64,000 nucleotides of DNA from Moraxellaceae bacterium (GCA_029237815.1 JAQZBP010000003.1:372001-436000), one strand, 5' to 3'; positions 33,128 to 43,587 are shown, counted from the first letter of the stretch. A program made the numbers and translations. The notes: generated from the letters alone by a model not told the origin.

Positions 33128-34192
33128 TCACTGCACCAGCTTGGGCGGCAGCGTGGTGCCGTAATAGGGGCCGCCGCCACTGCCATCGATGTGGCAGCCC
33201 ATGATCATCTGCACCTCGACGAATTTGTCGCTGCCGCCCTCCGCGCGCAGGATGCGCACACAGGCGAAGGCCACCACCGGCGTGCTGGAGTGCGTCTCCA
33301 CGTCATCGGTGATGATCACCGGCATGGTGACGAACTCGCAGCTGCGGTCGCCGGCGGCACTGCAGTCGTTGGTGTAGCCGTAGATCGTCGTCTTCACGCC
33401 GGGCTCGAGCCAGGTCGGGTCGCTGATCGCGAGCGAGTCCGGATTGCCGTTGGTGATGAGGTCGCGGATGGTGGGCGTGTCGTTGCGGTCCAGCTTGAAC
33501 GACGTCCATTGCCCCGCGGAGCAGCCGGCATAGTGGTAGGCCGAGCCGATGCGGAAAATATAGGGATCGCCCGTGACCGGGTCCAGCTTCGGATTGTTGT
33601 TGGCGTAGTCCCAGAAATTCTGGAACAGGCAGCGCGTGAGCGCGATGGGGAAGAGCCCGCCCGGATAGACCACGCCGGGCGGCACCACCACGGCCGTGGC
33701 GGACGCCGACACCGGCAACACGTCCGTGCCGACGAAGTCGCCGAAGATCAGCTCCACCGGCCCTGAGTTGCCGGCGCCCTCGGCTCCGCGGCGCACGGTG
33801 ACGCGCAGCGCCGCCGCATCGTCCGCGGTGGGCGTCATGGGCAATGGCTGGAAGCCGTCGGTGACGTTCCAGTAGCCGGAGGTGATGTCGCCCTCCGTGA
33901 GAGTGCCGCGGAAGCTGCGGTTCAGGCGTATCGCCAGCGCCGCCTTGGCCTCGGCCGCCGGAAAGTCAGGCGTGCTGCTGGCGGGCGTGAACAGGTATCC
34001 GGCACCGGCCAGCACCGCGGCGTCGGCGTCGTTCTGCAGTTCGTTGCGCACCATGAAAAGGTGGAAAGAATCCACCGCCAGGGCCGCGAAGCCGAGGATC
34101 ATGAGCAGGAAAAAGGCCACCATGATGGCGACCGCGCCGCGCTGCCGGGAGCGATTCCCGGGCGCACCTGACCTGCTGGCCGTCACTGACAT
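33128..34192 (-). CDS. tadG: TadG-like pilus assembly protein
   Basis: A 354-residue protein with a basic N-terminus and one membrane helix (RGAVAIMVAFFLLMILGFAALAVDSFHL), the pseudopilin-like start of TadG proteins, followed by a periplasmic region with eight or so Cys residues (TRCLFQ, YAGCSAG, NDCSAAG, RSCEF, MGCHID). The usual long vWA region of full TadG (about 450-600 residues) is not evident, so this is a short form. It is last in the operon, 19 bp after tadE. Role: supports assembly of the Flp pilus at the inner membrane. Confidence 0.78.
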   Translation of the reverse strand: MSVTASRSGAPGNRSRQRGAVAIMVAFFLLMILGFAALAVDSFHLFMVRNELQNDADAAVLAGAGYLFTPASSTPDFPAAEAKAALAIRLNRSFRGTLTEGDITSGYWNVTDGFQPLPMTPTADDAAALRVTVRRGAEGAGNSGPVELIFGDFVGTDVLPVSASATAVVVPPGVVYPGGLFPIALTRCLFQNFWDYANNNPKLDPVTGDPYIFRIGSAYHYAGCSAGQWTSFKLDRNDTPTIRDLITNGNPDSLAISDPTWLEPGVKTTIYGYTNDCSAAGDRSCEFVTMPVIITDDVETHSSTPVVAFACVRILRAEGGSDKFVEVQMIMGCHIDGSGGGPYYGTTLPPKLVQ

Positions 34193-34211
34193 TTGCGCGC
34201 TCTCCCCTGGC

Positions 34212-34640
34212 CTATTCGATCTTCATCGTGGTGCTGGCGGTGAGGTCCATGGGCTCGGTGACAGCCGTCAGGATCGCACCGAGCCCCAGGCCCGAATACT
34301 GGTAGTGAACCGTGACCGTGAGCAGGTCCTGCTCGAAATCGGGCGAGTCGGTGACGGCGATGGCGACCGTCGGCGCGGCGTCACGGTGATTGAAGGTGAT
34401 CAGGCCCTGGCTGCTGGCCAGCGCGATCGCCCGGATGCGCTCGTCGCTGAGGCGCGTGCCGGGGCCGACGTAGACGATCCCCGAGCGCGCCGCCTCGCGG
34501 CTGGCATTGGTGATGATGGCCTTGTTGTAGAAGGCCACGCTGAATTCGACGATGCCGAAAAACAGGATGAGCAGCAGCGGCAGCACGAAGGCGAATTCGA
34601 TCACCGCCGCACCCGTCGCTGAAACCTTGTTGCGCCGCAT
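34212..34640 (-). CDS. tadE: TadE-like minor pseudopilin
   Basis: A 142-residue protein with the TadE pattern: GAAVIEFAFVLPLLLILFFGIVEF, where a Gly precedes the mature part and a Glu sits at +5 relative to the cleavage, with a 20-residue hydrophobic helix. The remaining part is beta-rich. TadE is processed by TadV and incorporated near the pilus base. It sits between a small membrane gene and tadG. Confidence 0.85.
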   Translation of the reverse strand: MRRNKVSATGAAVIEFAFVLPLLLILFFGIVEFSVAFYNKAIITNASREAARSGIVYVGPGTRLSDERIRAIALASSQGLITFNHRDAAPTVAIAVTDSPDFEQDLLTVTVHYQYSGLGLGAILTAVTEPMDLTASTTMKIE

Positions 34641-34780
34641 ACACCACCTTCCCCGCCGCGGGCTCGCGCCCCCACGACGTCAAATTCCGGACTCCCGCCA
34701 CGTGCGGAAGCGATTCCCCGCCGGGATCACGGGGCCGCCCTCGGGCACCCCGGCATCCCGATTGCCTTTGCAGGCAGGAC

Positions 34781-35017
34781 TTACTCGGCCGGTGCGGCCT
34801 CGGCTACCGGCGCAGCTTCAGCGGCCGGCGCGGCGGCAGCCTTCTCCAGCTTGTTCAGGCGCTTGTGCAGCAGCAGCACCTCGACCTGGGACACGCCGGC
34901 GAGCTGGTGGATGCGCACGACGGAGACGAGGCCGAACACGAAGGCGAGCAGCGCCAGGGTGAAGGTCACCGCGATCCACAGGCCATGGCGTTCGGTTTCG
35001 ATGATGTGGTTGGACAT
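34781..35017 (-). CDS. Small membrane protein inside the tad operon
   Basis: A 78-residue protein with one transmembrane helix (residues 14-34: ease of insertion from GLWIAVTFTLALLAF), a predicted coiled helix (SQVEVLLLHKRLNKLEKA) and a low-complexity Ala/Pro/Glu tail. The ATG at 35017 has GAGGTG 6 bp upstream; a GTG 9 bases earlier is less likely. I know no tad gene with this form. The tail resembles a flexible linker. It sits between tadC and tadE in the same direction, with about 42 bp and 140 bp gaps. Confidence 0.7.
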   Translation of the reverse strand: MSNHIIETERHGLWIAVTFTLALLAFVFGLVSVVRIHQLAGVSQVEVLLLHKRLNKLEKAAAAPAAEAAPVAEAAPAE

Positions 35018-35059
35018 TTCAGGCACCTCTTGTTGGTTGGGTCGGAAAGACGGGACGCA

Positions 35060-36001
35060 TCAGAACTGCCGGAACATCGGCAGCAGGATGCGGTGGATGC
35101 TGAGCACGGCCGGGCCCATCAGCACCACCAGCAGCGCCGGGAAGATGCAGAAGATCAGCGGGAACAGCATCTTGGTGGGAATCTTGGCGGCCATCTCCTC
35201 GGCGCGGATGCGGCGCTTGGAGCGCAGCGAATCGGATTGCACGCGCAGGGAATCGGCGATGCTGGTGCCGAAGCGGTCGGCCTGGATCAGCATCGCCACC
35301 AGCGCGTCGATCTCCTCGACGCCGCTGCGCAGCGCCAGGTTGCGCAAGGCCTGCTCGCGCGAGGCGCCGGCACGCAGCTCCAGGGTCACCAGGTGCAGCT
35401 CGTCGGCCAGCGCCGCGCTATTGATGCGCACTTCCTCGCCGGCGCGGGCGATGACTGCATCCAGCGACAGGCCGGCCTCGATGCAGACGATCATGAGGTC
35501 GAGCGCATCCGGGAAATTCTCGAAGAGCTCGCGCTGGCGCAGCTTGACCAGATGGGCGAGCACGATGGTCGGCAGGTAGTAGCCGAACGCCGCCGAGAAG
35601 GTGATGCCGAGGATCACCATCATGGAGTTGGTGCGCTCGCTCCAGAGGCCGACGTAGCTCAGGAACAGCGCCGGCACCAGGAAGGTCAGCACGGTCTTGG
35701 CGGCGAAGTACAGGGCCGGCGCGGACGCATTGCGCAGGCCGGCGTTCATGAAGCGGGTGCGCAGGTGCGAGCGCTCCCAGCCGCCCTTGGGCAGCGAGAG
35801 CTTGCCGAGCGGGCCGGCCATCGCCAGCACGCGCTCGTGCCATTGCCCTTCGGAGGCCAGCTCGTCGCTGGCGGATTCGTCGGAGAGGCGCTTCAGGCGC
35901 TGCTCCACCGGCGTGCCGACGACGAACTGCAGGAGCAGCCACATGGACGCCGTGACCGCAAGGAAGAACAGGAAGTAGAAGCTCATTGCGTAGATATTCA
36001 T
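35060..36001 (-). CDS. tadC: TadC, inner-membrane type II secretion F-domain protein
   Basis: A 313-residue membrane protein with the T2SF pattern. Helices are at the N-terminus, around residues 95-140 and at the C-terminus, and the family motif FPDALDLMIVCIEAGLSLDAVI lies at about residues 155-180. TadC and TadB form the membrane platform that the CpaF ATPase drives. It follows tadB by 10 bp. Confidence 0.9.
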   Translation of the reverse strand: MNIYAMSFYFLFFLAVTASMWLLLQFVVGTPVEQRLKRLSDESASDELASEGQWHERVLAMAGPLGKLSLPKGGWERSHLRTRFMNAGLRNASAPALYFAAKTVLTFLVPALFLSYVGLWSERTNSMMVILGITFSAAFGYYLPTIVLAHLVKLRQRELFENFPDALDLMIVCIEAGLSLDAVIARAGEEVRINSAALADELHLVTLELRAGASREQALRNLALRSGVEEIDALVAMLIQADRFGTSIADSLRVQSDSLRSKRRIRAEEMAAKIPTKMLFPLIFCIFPALLVVLMGPAVLSIHRILLPMFRQF

Positions 36002-36011
36002 GACGCCGTCC

Positions 36012-36989
36012 TCACACGCGGATCCGCGTGATTCTCCACAACCAGAAAACACCGACGAGCATCAGCACGAGCGAGCTGGCCACCACCTGCCGGCCCGTGG
36101 GGTCCAGAAAGAGCACTTCCATGAAGCCGGGGTTCAGCACGTTCAGGATCGCGGCCAGCGCGAAGGGCATGATCACGAGGATCCAGGCCGAGAGCTTGCC
36201 CTCCGCCGAGAGCACGGCGATGGTGCCCTTGAGCTTCATGCGTTCGCGCATGAGGTGGCTCAGGTTGTCGAGCAGCTCGGCGAGATTGCCGCCGGTTTCG
36301 CGATGGATGAGCACGGCGATGACGAAATAGCGCAGGTCGTTGCTGGGCACGCGCGTCGCCAGGTTCATGAGCGCGGTGTCGAGCGGCACGCCGAAGTTGA
36401 TTTCCTCGAAGGTGGTGCGGAACTCGCCGGCCACCGGTTCCGGCGACTCGCTGCCCACCATCTGCAGGGCGCCCTGGAAGGCATGCCCGGCGCGCAGGGC
36501 GCGGCCGATCAGGTCGAGCGCGTCAGGCAGCTGCGCATCGATCTTGTCAATGCGCTTCTGGCGCGCGTTGATGATGAACAGCAACGGCACGAAGCCGAAG
36601 GGCAAGGCAGCGACGAGCGCGAAGGTGGCGCCCAGCTTCAGCAGCACCAGGAACAGCACGCCGGCGCCGTAGGCGGCGGTCGTGAGGCCGATGAGGCCGC
36701 CGAGCGAAAGGCGCGTTCCGGACTGCAGCAGCACCCGGTCCATGGCATGCACGCGGGGAATCGCCAGCAGCAGCCGGTCCAGCCAGCCGGCGCTGCTCAG
36801 GGCGCGGTGCTTGAGCAGGTTGCGGCGGATTTCCTCCGCCGGCCCGCTGGCGGAGAGGTGCTCCAGCCGCCGCGCAATGCTGCGCGCCTGCGCGCCGCGC
36901 CGGGAGCTCCACGCGAGGTAGAGCCCCTCGATGAGCAGCACGACGGCGAGGACGCCGAGGACGATGAACAGGTAATAGGTCGAGAGCAT
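36012..36989 (-). CDS. tadB: TadB, inner-membrane type II secretion F-domain protein
   Basis: A 325-residue paralogue of TadC. An N-terminal helix (LFIVLGVLAVVLLIEGLYLAW), helices near residues 95-135 and 265-320, and the motif LPDALDLIGRALRAGHAFQGAL (about residues 155-175) are present. With TadC it forms the platform for pilin polymerisation. It lies 9 bp after cpaF, and the genes are likely translationally coupled. Confidence 0.9.
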   Translation of the reverse strand: MLSTYYLFIVLGVLAVVLLIEGLYLAWSSRRGAQARSIARRLEHLSASGPAEEIRRNLLKHRALSSAGWLDRLLLAIPRVHAMDRVLLQSGTRLSLGGLIGLTTAAYGAGVLFLVLLKLGATFALVAALPFGFVPLLFIINARQKRIDKIDAQLPDALDLIGRALRAGHAFQGALQMVGSESPEPVAGEFRTTFEEINFGVPLDTALMNLATRVPSNDLRYFVIAVLIHRETGGNLAELLDNLSHLMRERMKLKGTIAVLSAEGKLSAWILVIMPFALAAILNVLNPGFMEVLFLDPTGRQVVASSLVLMLVGVFWLWRITRIRV

Positions 36990-36998
36990 GTCGATCCC

Positions 36999-38339
<1,341 letters not shown>

Positions 38340-38358
38340 GCGCGTCTCCGGAAAAAAA

Positions 38359-39516
38359 TCAGTGGTGAAGCAGGCGGCGCAGCCAGCTTTCGTGGCTCTG
38401 CGCGGTGCCGGCGAGGTCGTCCGCCATGCCGTTGACGGCCGCGACGACCGGATGGTGGGCGGTTTCCAGCGCGGCCAGCGGCACGCCCTGGTTAATCGAC
38501 GCCACCACGGCGTGGTAACTGTTGGGCACGGTGCGCCACACCTTGAGGCCGAGGCTTTTCTCGATGTCCTCCACGCCCACCTGCTCCGACTTGCTGAAGC
38601 GGTTGAGGACAGGACGGATGCGCTCCTGGCCGTAACCCAGCGAGGCGAAGATCTTCTGCAGGCGCGCGGCGTCGCGCAGGAAAGGCAGGCTCTGCTGCAG
38701 CACCGGAAAAATCAGGTCGGCATGGTCGAGCGCGGCGATGCTGACGGCGTCCAGCGCGCGGTCCACGTCCAGCAGCACGAAGTCGTAATGCAGGATCGCG
38801 GCCTTCAGGATGCGCACGACATGCTCCGCCTTCACCTCCAGCGCCTGCTCGGGATCGCCGGGCGAGGCCAGCACGCTGAAGTTCGGGTGGACCTGCGTCG
38901 CGCTGCCCGCGAGGAAGGACGGATCGAGGCGGTGGATCTGCCGGCACACATCGGCCAGCGTGAATTCCGGCGCCTTGTCGCTGACAAAGAAGGCAGCGTC
39001 GCCGACCTGCAGGTTGAGGTCGATCAGCAGCACCGACTTGCCCTGGTGCTGGCTGAGCGCGTAGGCCAGCGACGTGGCGAGGAAGGTCGCGCCGCTGGAG
39101 CCCTTGGTGGGCAGGAAGGCCAGCACGCGGCCCTTGTCGTGCACCGCACCGCGCAGCAGGTGCTGCTCGACACGGCCGACCAGGCGCGCCACCTCGCCGC
39201 TGCCAGGCGGCAGCACCTCGCGCACGCCGGCGCGCATCGCCAGGCGCAGGAACTCCGGCGACTGGTTCTCGGACACCACCGCCGTCACGAGCTGCGGCAG
39301 CGCCTGTGCCAGCTTCTCCAGCTGCGGCCACAGCGCCGGCTCGGGCTCGCGGGCGTCCACCAGCAACAGGTCCGGCGCTTCCTGGCGCAATGCGGCCGGG
39401 TCGGCGAGCATGACCAGGGGCGCGCCGGACAGCGCATGGCGGCCTTCCGTGTCGGCCAGCGACGCGCGGAGCTCGTCGACGCGGGCGGGGTCAGCGGACA
39501 ACAGGAGAATCTTCAC
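38359..39516 (-). CDS. cpaE: CpaE/TadZ pilus localisation ATPase
   Basis: A 385-residue protein with an N-terminal receiver-like domain (LLSADPARVDELRASL) and a C-terminal MinD/ParA-like domain (VLAFLPTKGSSGATFLATSLAYAL). The Walker A site lacks the GK[ST] lysine and reads GAT, as is common in TadZ proteins, so nucleotide binding or hydrolysis may be altered. It directs the pilus machine to its cell position. The start is a GTG (39514-39516) with GAGGA upstream; no ATG suits the family N-terminus. Confidence 0.88.
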   Translation of the reverse strand: MKILLLSADPARVDELRASLADTEGRHALSGAPLVMLADPAALRQEAPDLLLVDAREPEPALWPQLEKLAQALPQLVTAVVSENQSPEFLRLAMRAGVREVLPPGSGEVARLVGRVEQHLLRGAVHDKGRVLAFLPTKGSSGATFLATSLAYALSQHQGKSVLLIDLNLQVGDAAFFVSDKAPEFTLADVCRQIHRLDPSFLAGSATQVHPNFSVLASPGDPEQALEVKAEHVVRILKAAILHYDFVLLDVDRALDAVSIAALDHADLIFPVLQQSLPFLRDAARLQKIFASLGYGQERIRPVLNRFSKSEQVGVEDIEKSLGLKVWRTVPNSYHAVVASINQGVPLAALETAHHPVVAAVNGMADDLAGTAQSHESWLRRLLHH

Positions 39517-39558
39517 GTCGAATCCTCGTCTCGCCGGCTCAGTGGCGCGGCTGCGGCG

Positions 39559-39816
39559 TCATTTGGTGCCGACGCCGATCTTGAACACGTCGGCCGGCGC
39601 TTCCGGCTTGCCGTAGGCGTTGTGGTAGCGGTCCATGGCGGCATTGCTGACCTGGCCTTCCACGGTCGCGTCCGGCTGGTCCACCGGCGCCCTGGGGTTC
39701 GCCAGCTGCTGCCGCTGCGCGGCCTGCTTGGTTTCACCGAAGTGCTTGTTCAGGTAGGGCGTGGTGCAGCCGGCCATGGCCAGCGCGACGGCGCCGATGA
39801 GCATCAGCTTTTTCAT
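39559..39816 (-). CDS. Small lipoprotein of the tad locus
   Basis: An 85-residue protein with a type II signal peptide: MKKLMLIGAVALAMAGC, lipobox ending at Cys17. The mature part of about 68 residues is polar, with DRYHNAYGKPE. GCAGGAGAG precedes the ATG. It overlaps the stop of the secretin gene (ATGA), so the two are coupled. By position it may act as the pilotin-like or CpaD-like outer-membrane helper of the secretin, which is inference; it is shorter than CpaD proteins I know. Confidence 0.75.
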   Translation of the reverse strand: MKKLMLIGAVALAMAGCTTPYLNKHFGETKQAAQRQQLANPRAPVDQPDATVEGQVSNAAMDRYHNAYGKPEAPADVFKIGVGTK

Positions 39817-41375
39817 TTTTTCTCTCCTGCCGAAGGCTTGCCGTCGGACGCGTCTTCCTTCTTCGCCGGCTTGTCGTCAGCGCCGAAGTGGAAGCCTTCC
39901 ATGCGGCCGTTCAGCATGAAATTGAACTGGTTTGGTTCCTTGAAGTTGTCGGTGGGCAGCTTCACGGCGGTGTCGACCGGCTTCACCAGGCGCGGCGTGA
40001 CCACGAACAGCAGCTCGGTCTTGTCGGACTGGAACACGCTGTGGCGGAACAGCAGGCCGATCAGCGGGATGTCGCCCAGCAGCGGCACGCGCTTGACGGT
40101 CTCGGTCACGTTGTTCTTGAGCAGGCCGGCGATGGCGAAGGTCTCGCCGTCGCGCAGCTGCACCGTGGTCGAGGCGCGGCGCGTGGTGATGGAGGGGAAC
40201 ACGCTGGTGATGCCGCCGACGCTGAACGCGGAGCCGTCCTTCGCGAGCTCGGAGACTTCCGGCGTCACCTGCAGATCGACGAGGCCGTTACTGAGCACGG
40301 TGGGCCGGAAGCGCAGGCCGACGCCGTATTCCTTTTCCTCCAGCGTCACCGTGCCGTTCTGGTCGCGGCCGGTCGGGATGTAGATCTTGCCGCCGGAGAG
40401 GAAGCTGCCTTCCTGGCCGCTGATGGCCACGATGGTCGGCTCGGCGAGCACCTTCACGAGCTCGTCCTTTTTCTGCGCGTCGACCGTGATCTCGGTGCCG
40501 TTGGTCTTGAGCGCGGTGAGCAGGCTGTTGTCGGTGCCGGCGGGGCCGGAGAGCAACTTGCTAACGACGCCGTAAGTCCAGCTGCCGTCCACGCTGCTGC
40601 CGGTGAGCTCGGCGCCCAGCCGGTTGAGCAGGGTCTTGGAGACTTCGGCGATCTTCACTTCCAGCATCACCTGCTGGGCGCCGCGCACCTGCAGCAGGTT
40701 GATGATGCGGTTGGCGCCGAGGCTGGAGGTCTGCACGTTCACCGGCGTCTCGACGTTGGCGCCGCCGCTGCCGCGCACGCGCACCGTGGTACCGGTTTCG
40801 TTCTCGGGCGCTTCGTAGACCTTGGCGTCGCCGACCAGCTCCTGGTCCAGGCTGCGCACATAGGCCTCGGCCATGGCCACGATCTGCTTCACCGCCGGGG
40901 CGTCGGCGACCGTGCCGGTGAGCACGATGGAATCGGCCACGCCGGTGACGCGCACGTCCTTCTCCTGCGGCAGCAGGCGGCCGATCTCGGCCTGCAGGCC
41001 GGCGGAGTCCAGCGTCACGGTGACGGGAATGCGGTAGCGCTTGCGGTTGGCGCCCCAGATCATCACTTCGCTGGCGCCGACCTTCTTGCCGCGCAGGAAG
41101 AGTTCGCCGCTGCGGTTTTCCTGGAACACGTCGATCAGCGTGCGGTTGCCCGGGAACACCTTGTTCACGGCGCCGATGCTGGACAGGTCGAGCGGCACCG
41201 ACTGCCCCACCGTCATGCTGATGGCGGGATAGTTGAGGGTGTCGGCGACCAGCACGTTGGCCGGGACTTCCTGCGCCACGCCCATGCTGGCCAGCGGCCC
41301 CACCGCCGTGGTGGCCAGCAGCAGCGCCGCCAGCAGCGTTTTACGGAAGGGATTGAATGACTTGTTATGGCTCAC
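39813..41375 (-). CDS. cpaC: CpaC/RcpA outer-membrane secretin
   Basis: A 520-residue secretin with a signal peptide (about 1-35). The N-terminal pilus domain is followed by a BON-like repeat (about 130-180: VTGVADSIVLTGTVADAP). The C-terminal secretin domain shows VMLEVKIAEVSKTLLNRLG, GQEGSFLSGGKIYIPTGRD and VPLLGDIPLIGLLFR. It forms the outer-membrane pore for the Flp pilus. The start is GTG at 41373-41375 with AGGA upstream. It is coupled to the small lipoprotein gene. Confidence 0.93.
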   Translation of the reverse strand: MSHNKSFNPFRKTLLAALLLATTAVGPLASMGVAQEVPANVLVADTLNYPAISMTVGQSVPLDLSSIGAVNKVFPGNRTLIDVFQENRSGELFLRGKKVGASEVMIWGANRKRYRIPVTVTLDSAGLQAEIGRLLPQEKDVRVTGVADSIVLTGTVADAPAVKQIVAMAEAYVRSLDQELVGDAKVYEAPENETGTTVRVRGSGGANVETPVNVQTSSLGANRIINLLQVRGAQQVMLEVKIAEVSKTLLNRLGAELTGSSVDGSWTYGVVSKLLSGPAGTDNSLLTALKTNGTEITVDAQKKDELVKVLAEPTIVAISGQEGSFLSGGKIYIPTGRDQNGTVTLEEKEYGVGLRFRPTVLSNGLVDLQVTPEVSELAKDGSAFSVGGITSVFPSITTRRASTTVQLRDGETFAIAGLLKNNVTETVKRVPLLGDIPLIGLLFRHSVFQSDKTELLFVVTPRLVKPVDTAVKLPTDNFKEPNQFNFMLNGRMEGFHFGADDKPAKKEDASDGKPSAGEKK

Positions 41376-41390
41376 GGTCGCATCCTCGGG

Positions 41391-42266
41391 TTATTCGCTG
41401 ACCTGCACGCCGTCGATGTAGACCGGCCGCTTGGGTTCCTGGGGGGTGGATTTCGCGTCGGGTGCCTTCTTCACGGCCGGACGCTTGGCGACGGGCTGGC
41501 GCACCGGGGCCTTTGCCGGGGCGGCGGCCACCACGGGAGCCGGTGCCGCGACCGGCACGGGGGCCGGGGCCGGGGCGGAGTTGCCCGCCAGGTCGGCCAG
41601 CTGGGCGCCGTCGGTATTGGCGGGCGCGGTGTCGACCTGGTTGCGCAACACCAGCGAGAGCGAGCCGATGCCGCGCGCCAGGTCGAGCTTCTCGGCCTCT
41701 TCCGGCGTGACCTGCAGGGTCACGGCGTTGACGATCTTGGGTTTGGTTTCATCACGGTCGGCCTGCTGGGCCACTGCGAGCACGAGGATGCGTTCCAGCA
41801 CGATGCGGGAGAACGGACGGTCGCGCTCGTCCTCGGCATGCACGAGCACGTCGACGTAGTTGCCCGGCAAGGCGAAGCCCGCGACTCCGACCACCTCGTT
41901 CACCTTCACGCTGATGGCGCGGGTGCCCGGCGCGATCAGGGCGGAGAGCCCGGCCTTGCTGCCTGGCGCTGCCAGCTTGGCCTCCAGGATGGGTTCGCCG
42001 GCCAGGAAGGTGGTGTTGGCCACGCGCCCCGGCAGCAGGCTCTCGTTATGGAAGACGCCGGTGGGCTGGCTGGCCGCGGGCCAGCGCACCACCTTCAGCA
42101 TCTCGCTGTCGATGCGGGAGCCGAGCGCGATGTCGCGCGCCGCCACCACGACATCGGTGGTCGACACGCGGGACCGCTCGTTCATCAGGCGGACCGCCAT
42201 GGTGACGGCCAGCACACCGACCAGGATGGACAGGGCCAGCAAGGCCAGCGCTCTCGTGTTTTTCAT
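41391..42266 (-). CDS. cpaB: CpaB/RcpC pilus assembly protein (SAF domain)
   Basis: A 291-residue protein with an N-terminal membrane helix (LALLALSILVGVLAVTMAV), a SAF domain with VVAARDIALGSRIDSEMLKVVRWPA, and the RcpC region (GTRAISVKVNEVVGVAGFALPGNYVDVLV). The C-terminus is a long Ala/Pro/Lys-rich tail (about residues 210-285), possibly spanning the peptidoglycan. It works with the secretin in the periplasm. It lies 15 bp before the secretin gene. Confidence 0.92.
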   Translation of the reverse strand: MKNTRALALLALSILVGVLAVTMAVRLMNERSRVSTTDVVVAARDIALGSRIDSEMLKVVRWPAASQPTGVFHNESLLPGRVANTTFLAGEPILEAKLAAPGSKAGLSALIAPGTRAISVKVNEVVGVAGFALPGNYVDVLVHAEDERDRPFSRIVLERILVLAVAQQADRDETKPKIVNAVTLQVTPEEAEKLDLARGIGSLSLVLRNQVDTAPANTDGAQLADLAGNSAPAPAPVPVAAPAPVVAAAPAKAPVRQPVAKRPAVKKAPDAKSTPQEPKRPVYIDGVQVSE

Positions 42267-42306
42267 GTTCGTCCCGTAAGGCAGTTTGAATTCAGTTGTC
42301 GGCGCG

Positions 42307-42822
42307 TCATGCCGCCGCTCCCCACCACCACGCCAGGCTGCCCAGCAGGATGGCGACGCCGTAGGGCAGCCTTCCCGCCGACACCGGTGTTGCCGTCGCG
42401 GGCGTGCCGTCGGATGCGAGGCACGGCACCGTCATGGCCTGCACATTGCGCAGCGCCTGCTGCAGGCGCCCCTTCCCCACAGCCACGGCCAGGGCCATCA
42501 GGCCGCCGGCGAGCAGGGTGTAGAGCGCGATGGCCACGGCGCCGGCGGGACCGGTAAAGGCCCCCGCCATCGCCAGCAGCTTCACATCGCCTGCGCCCAT
42601 CACGCCGAGTGCGTAGAAGGGCAGCAGGCACAGGAATCCGAGGGTGAGACCGAGCAGGCTCCAGGCCGGCCCGTGTCCCCCGGGCAGCAGGGACAGGACG
42701 AGGGCGGCGCCCGCGCCGCCCAAGGTGAGGACGTTGGAGATGCGGAAGCGGCGGATGTCCTGCCAGGCCGCAAGACCCAGCAGCGTCATCAGCAGTGCCG
42801 TACCCGCCAGCGTCATGTCCAT
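42307..42822 (-). CDS. tadV: TadV/CpaA prepilin peptidase
   Basis: A 171-residue aspartic membrane protease (A24 family) with about six helices. Both catalytic aspartates are visible: D22 in AWQDIRRFRISN and D79 in MGAGDVKLL (GxGD). The N-methylating domain of the larger PilD proteins is absent, as normal for TadV. It cleaves prepilin Flp and TadE. AGAAGGA precedes the ATG. It follows flp by 132 bp and precedes cpaB by 40 bp. Confidence 0.93.
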   Translation of the reverse strand: MDMTLAGTALLMTLLGLAAWQDIRRFRISNVLTLGGAGAALVLSLLPGGHGPAWSLLGLTLGFLCLLPFYALGVMGAGDVKLLAMAGAFTGPAGAVAIALYTLLAGGLMALAVAVGKGRLQQALRNVQAMTVPCLASDGTPATATPVSAGRLPYGVAILLGSLAWWWGAAA

Positions 42823-42954
42823 GTCCTTCTCCGCTGCCGGCCAAGCCTCCCCCGTTGGCGACCCCGGCTGGCGGAATCACCTCGGTGAAGAGAATTGACT
42901 GTTTCTGGCGCGGGACGCTGGCAGCGCCCCGCGAAACCACTGGTCTGCGTTCGA

Positions 42955-43137
42955 TCAGACGGCGGCGTCGAGCGCGTTGGCGATGGCCTGGAACACGGCC
43001 TTGAGGTCGGTACCCACGAGGATGAGCACGCTGATGATGACCACGGCGATCAGGGCGGCGATCAGGCCGTACTCGATGGCGGTGACGCCGTCTTCGTCGC
43101 GGATGAACTTCTGGGTGGCAAGCTTGAGGCTCTTCAT
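42955..43137 (-). CDS. flp: Flp major pilin
   Basis: A 60-residue prepilin. The short leader ends at Gly17 (RDEDG), the mature protein starts VTAIEYGLIAALIAV with the Glu-Tyr pair at +5/+6 that defines Flp pilins, and the remainder is a helix ending LDAAV. AAGGAG lies 7 bp before the ATG. It is the first gene of the minus-strand tad operon. Its promoter region at 43327-43367 carries an FNR-type box, so pilus production may be switched by oxygen. Confidence 0.95.
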   Translation of the reverse strand: MKSLKLATQKFIRDEDGVTAIEYGLIAALIAVVIISVLILVGTDLKAVFQAIANALDAAV

Positions 43138-43326
43138 GGTGTGCTCCTTGGGTCTTCAGGGGGCTGAACAAATCCTGGATTCCACTGGCCCTGCCTCCAC
43201 TGCGTGTCGCGGTGGAAACGCTGCAGCTCCGCGCTGCAGGTGGCGCCCGGTGGCCCGGTTTCGGAAAGCGCTGCAGTGCATCCCCGGCGGTTCAGCCGGC
43301 GTGGTGCCTACTGCTTTCTTATCCCC

Positions 43327-43367
43327 ATAGTAGTAGTTGTGTTGGGGGCAATATTGATTGGGGTCAA
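43327..43367 (-). promoter_or_regulatory. Predicted class II FNR-dependent promoter of flp/tad
   Basis: On the plus strand TTGATTGGGGTCAA (43354-43367) matches TTGAT-N4-ATCAA with one mismatch. On the minus strand TACTAT (43327-43332) begins 21 bp beyond it. With a start site near 43319 the box centre falls at about -41.5, the exact position used by FNR at class II promoters. It lies about 180 bp before the flp ATG. Fnr is encoded 17 kb away. Confidence 0.6.
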
Positions 43368-43587
43368 CAACCGTTCGACTTGCGTAACAAACCAACGGAC
43401 GGCAGCAGGCACGTCAGGCAAGGGCGTCGAGCCTGGCTGAGAAGCCGGGAGTCCGGCGGAAAGGCGGAGGGGAATCGGGTTTGGCAGGAACGCGCGAAGA
43501 ATCGCGGCCCCAAAAGAATCGCCGCCGTCCCGTCACCCGGTCAGGACCGGGGCGGAAACGGCGGCGCGATAGAGCAATGGCGCGAAA

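Noticed and set aside
42263..43171. Minus-strand frame of about 300 codons over tadV and flp
   Set aside because: It overlaps the confirmed tadV and flp genes in another frame and has an Arg/His/Pro-rich noise composition.
43156..43395. 79-codon minus-strand frame upstream of flp
   Set aside because: No ribosome site, no domain, and it covers the predicted FNR promoter.
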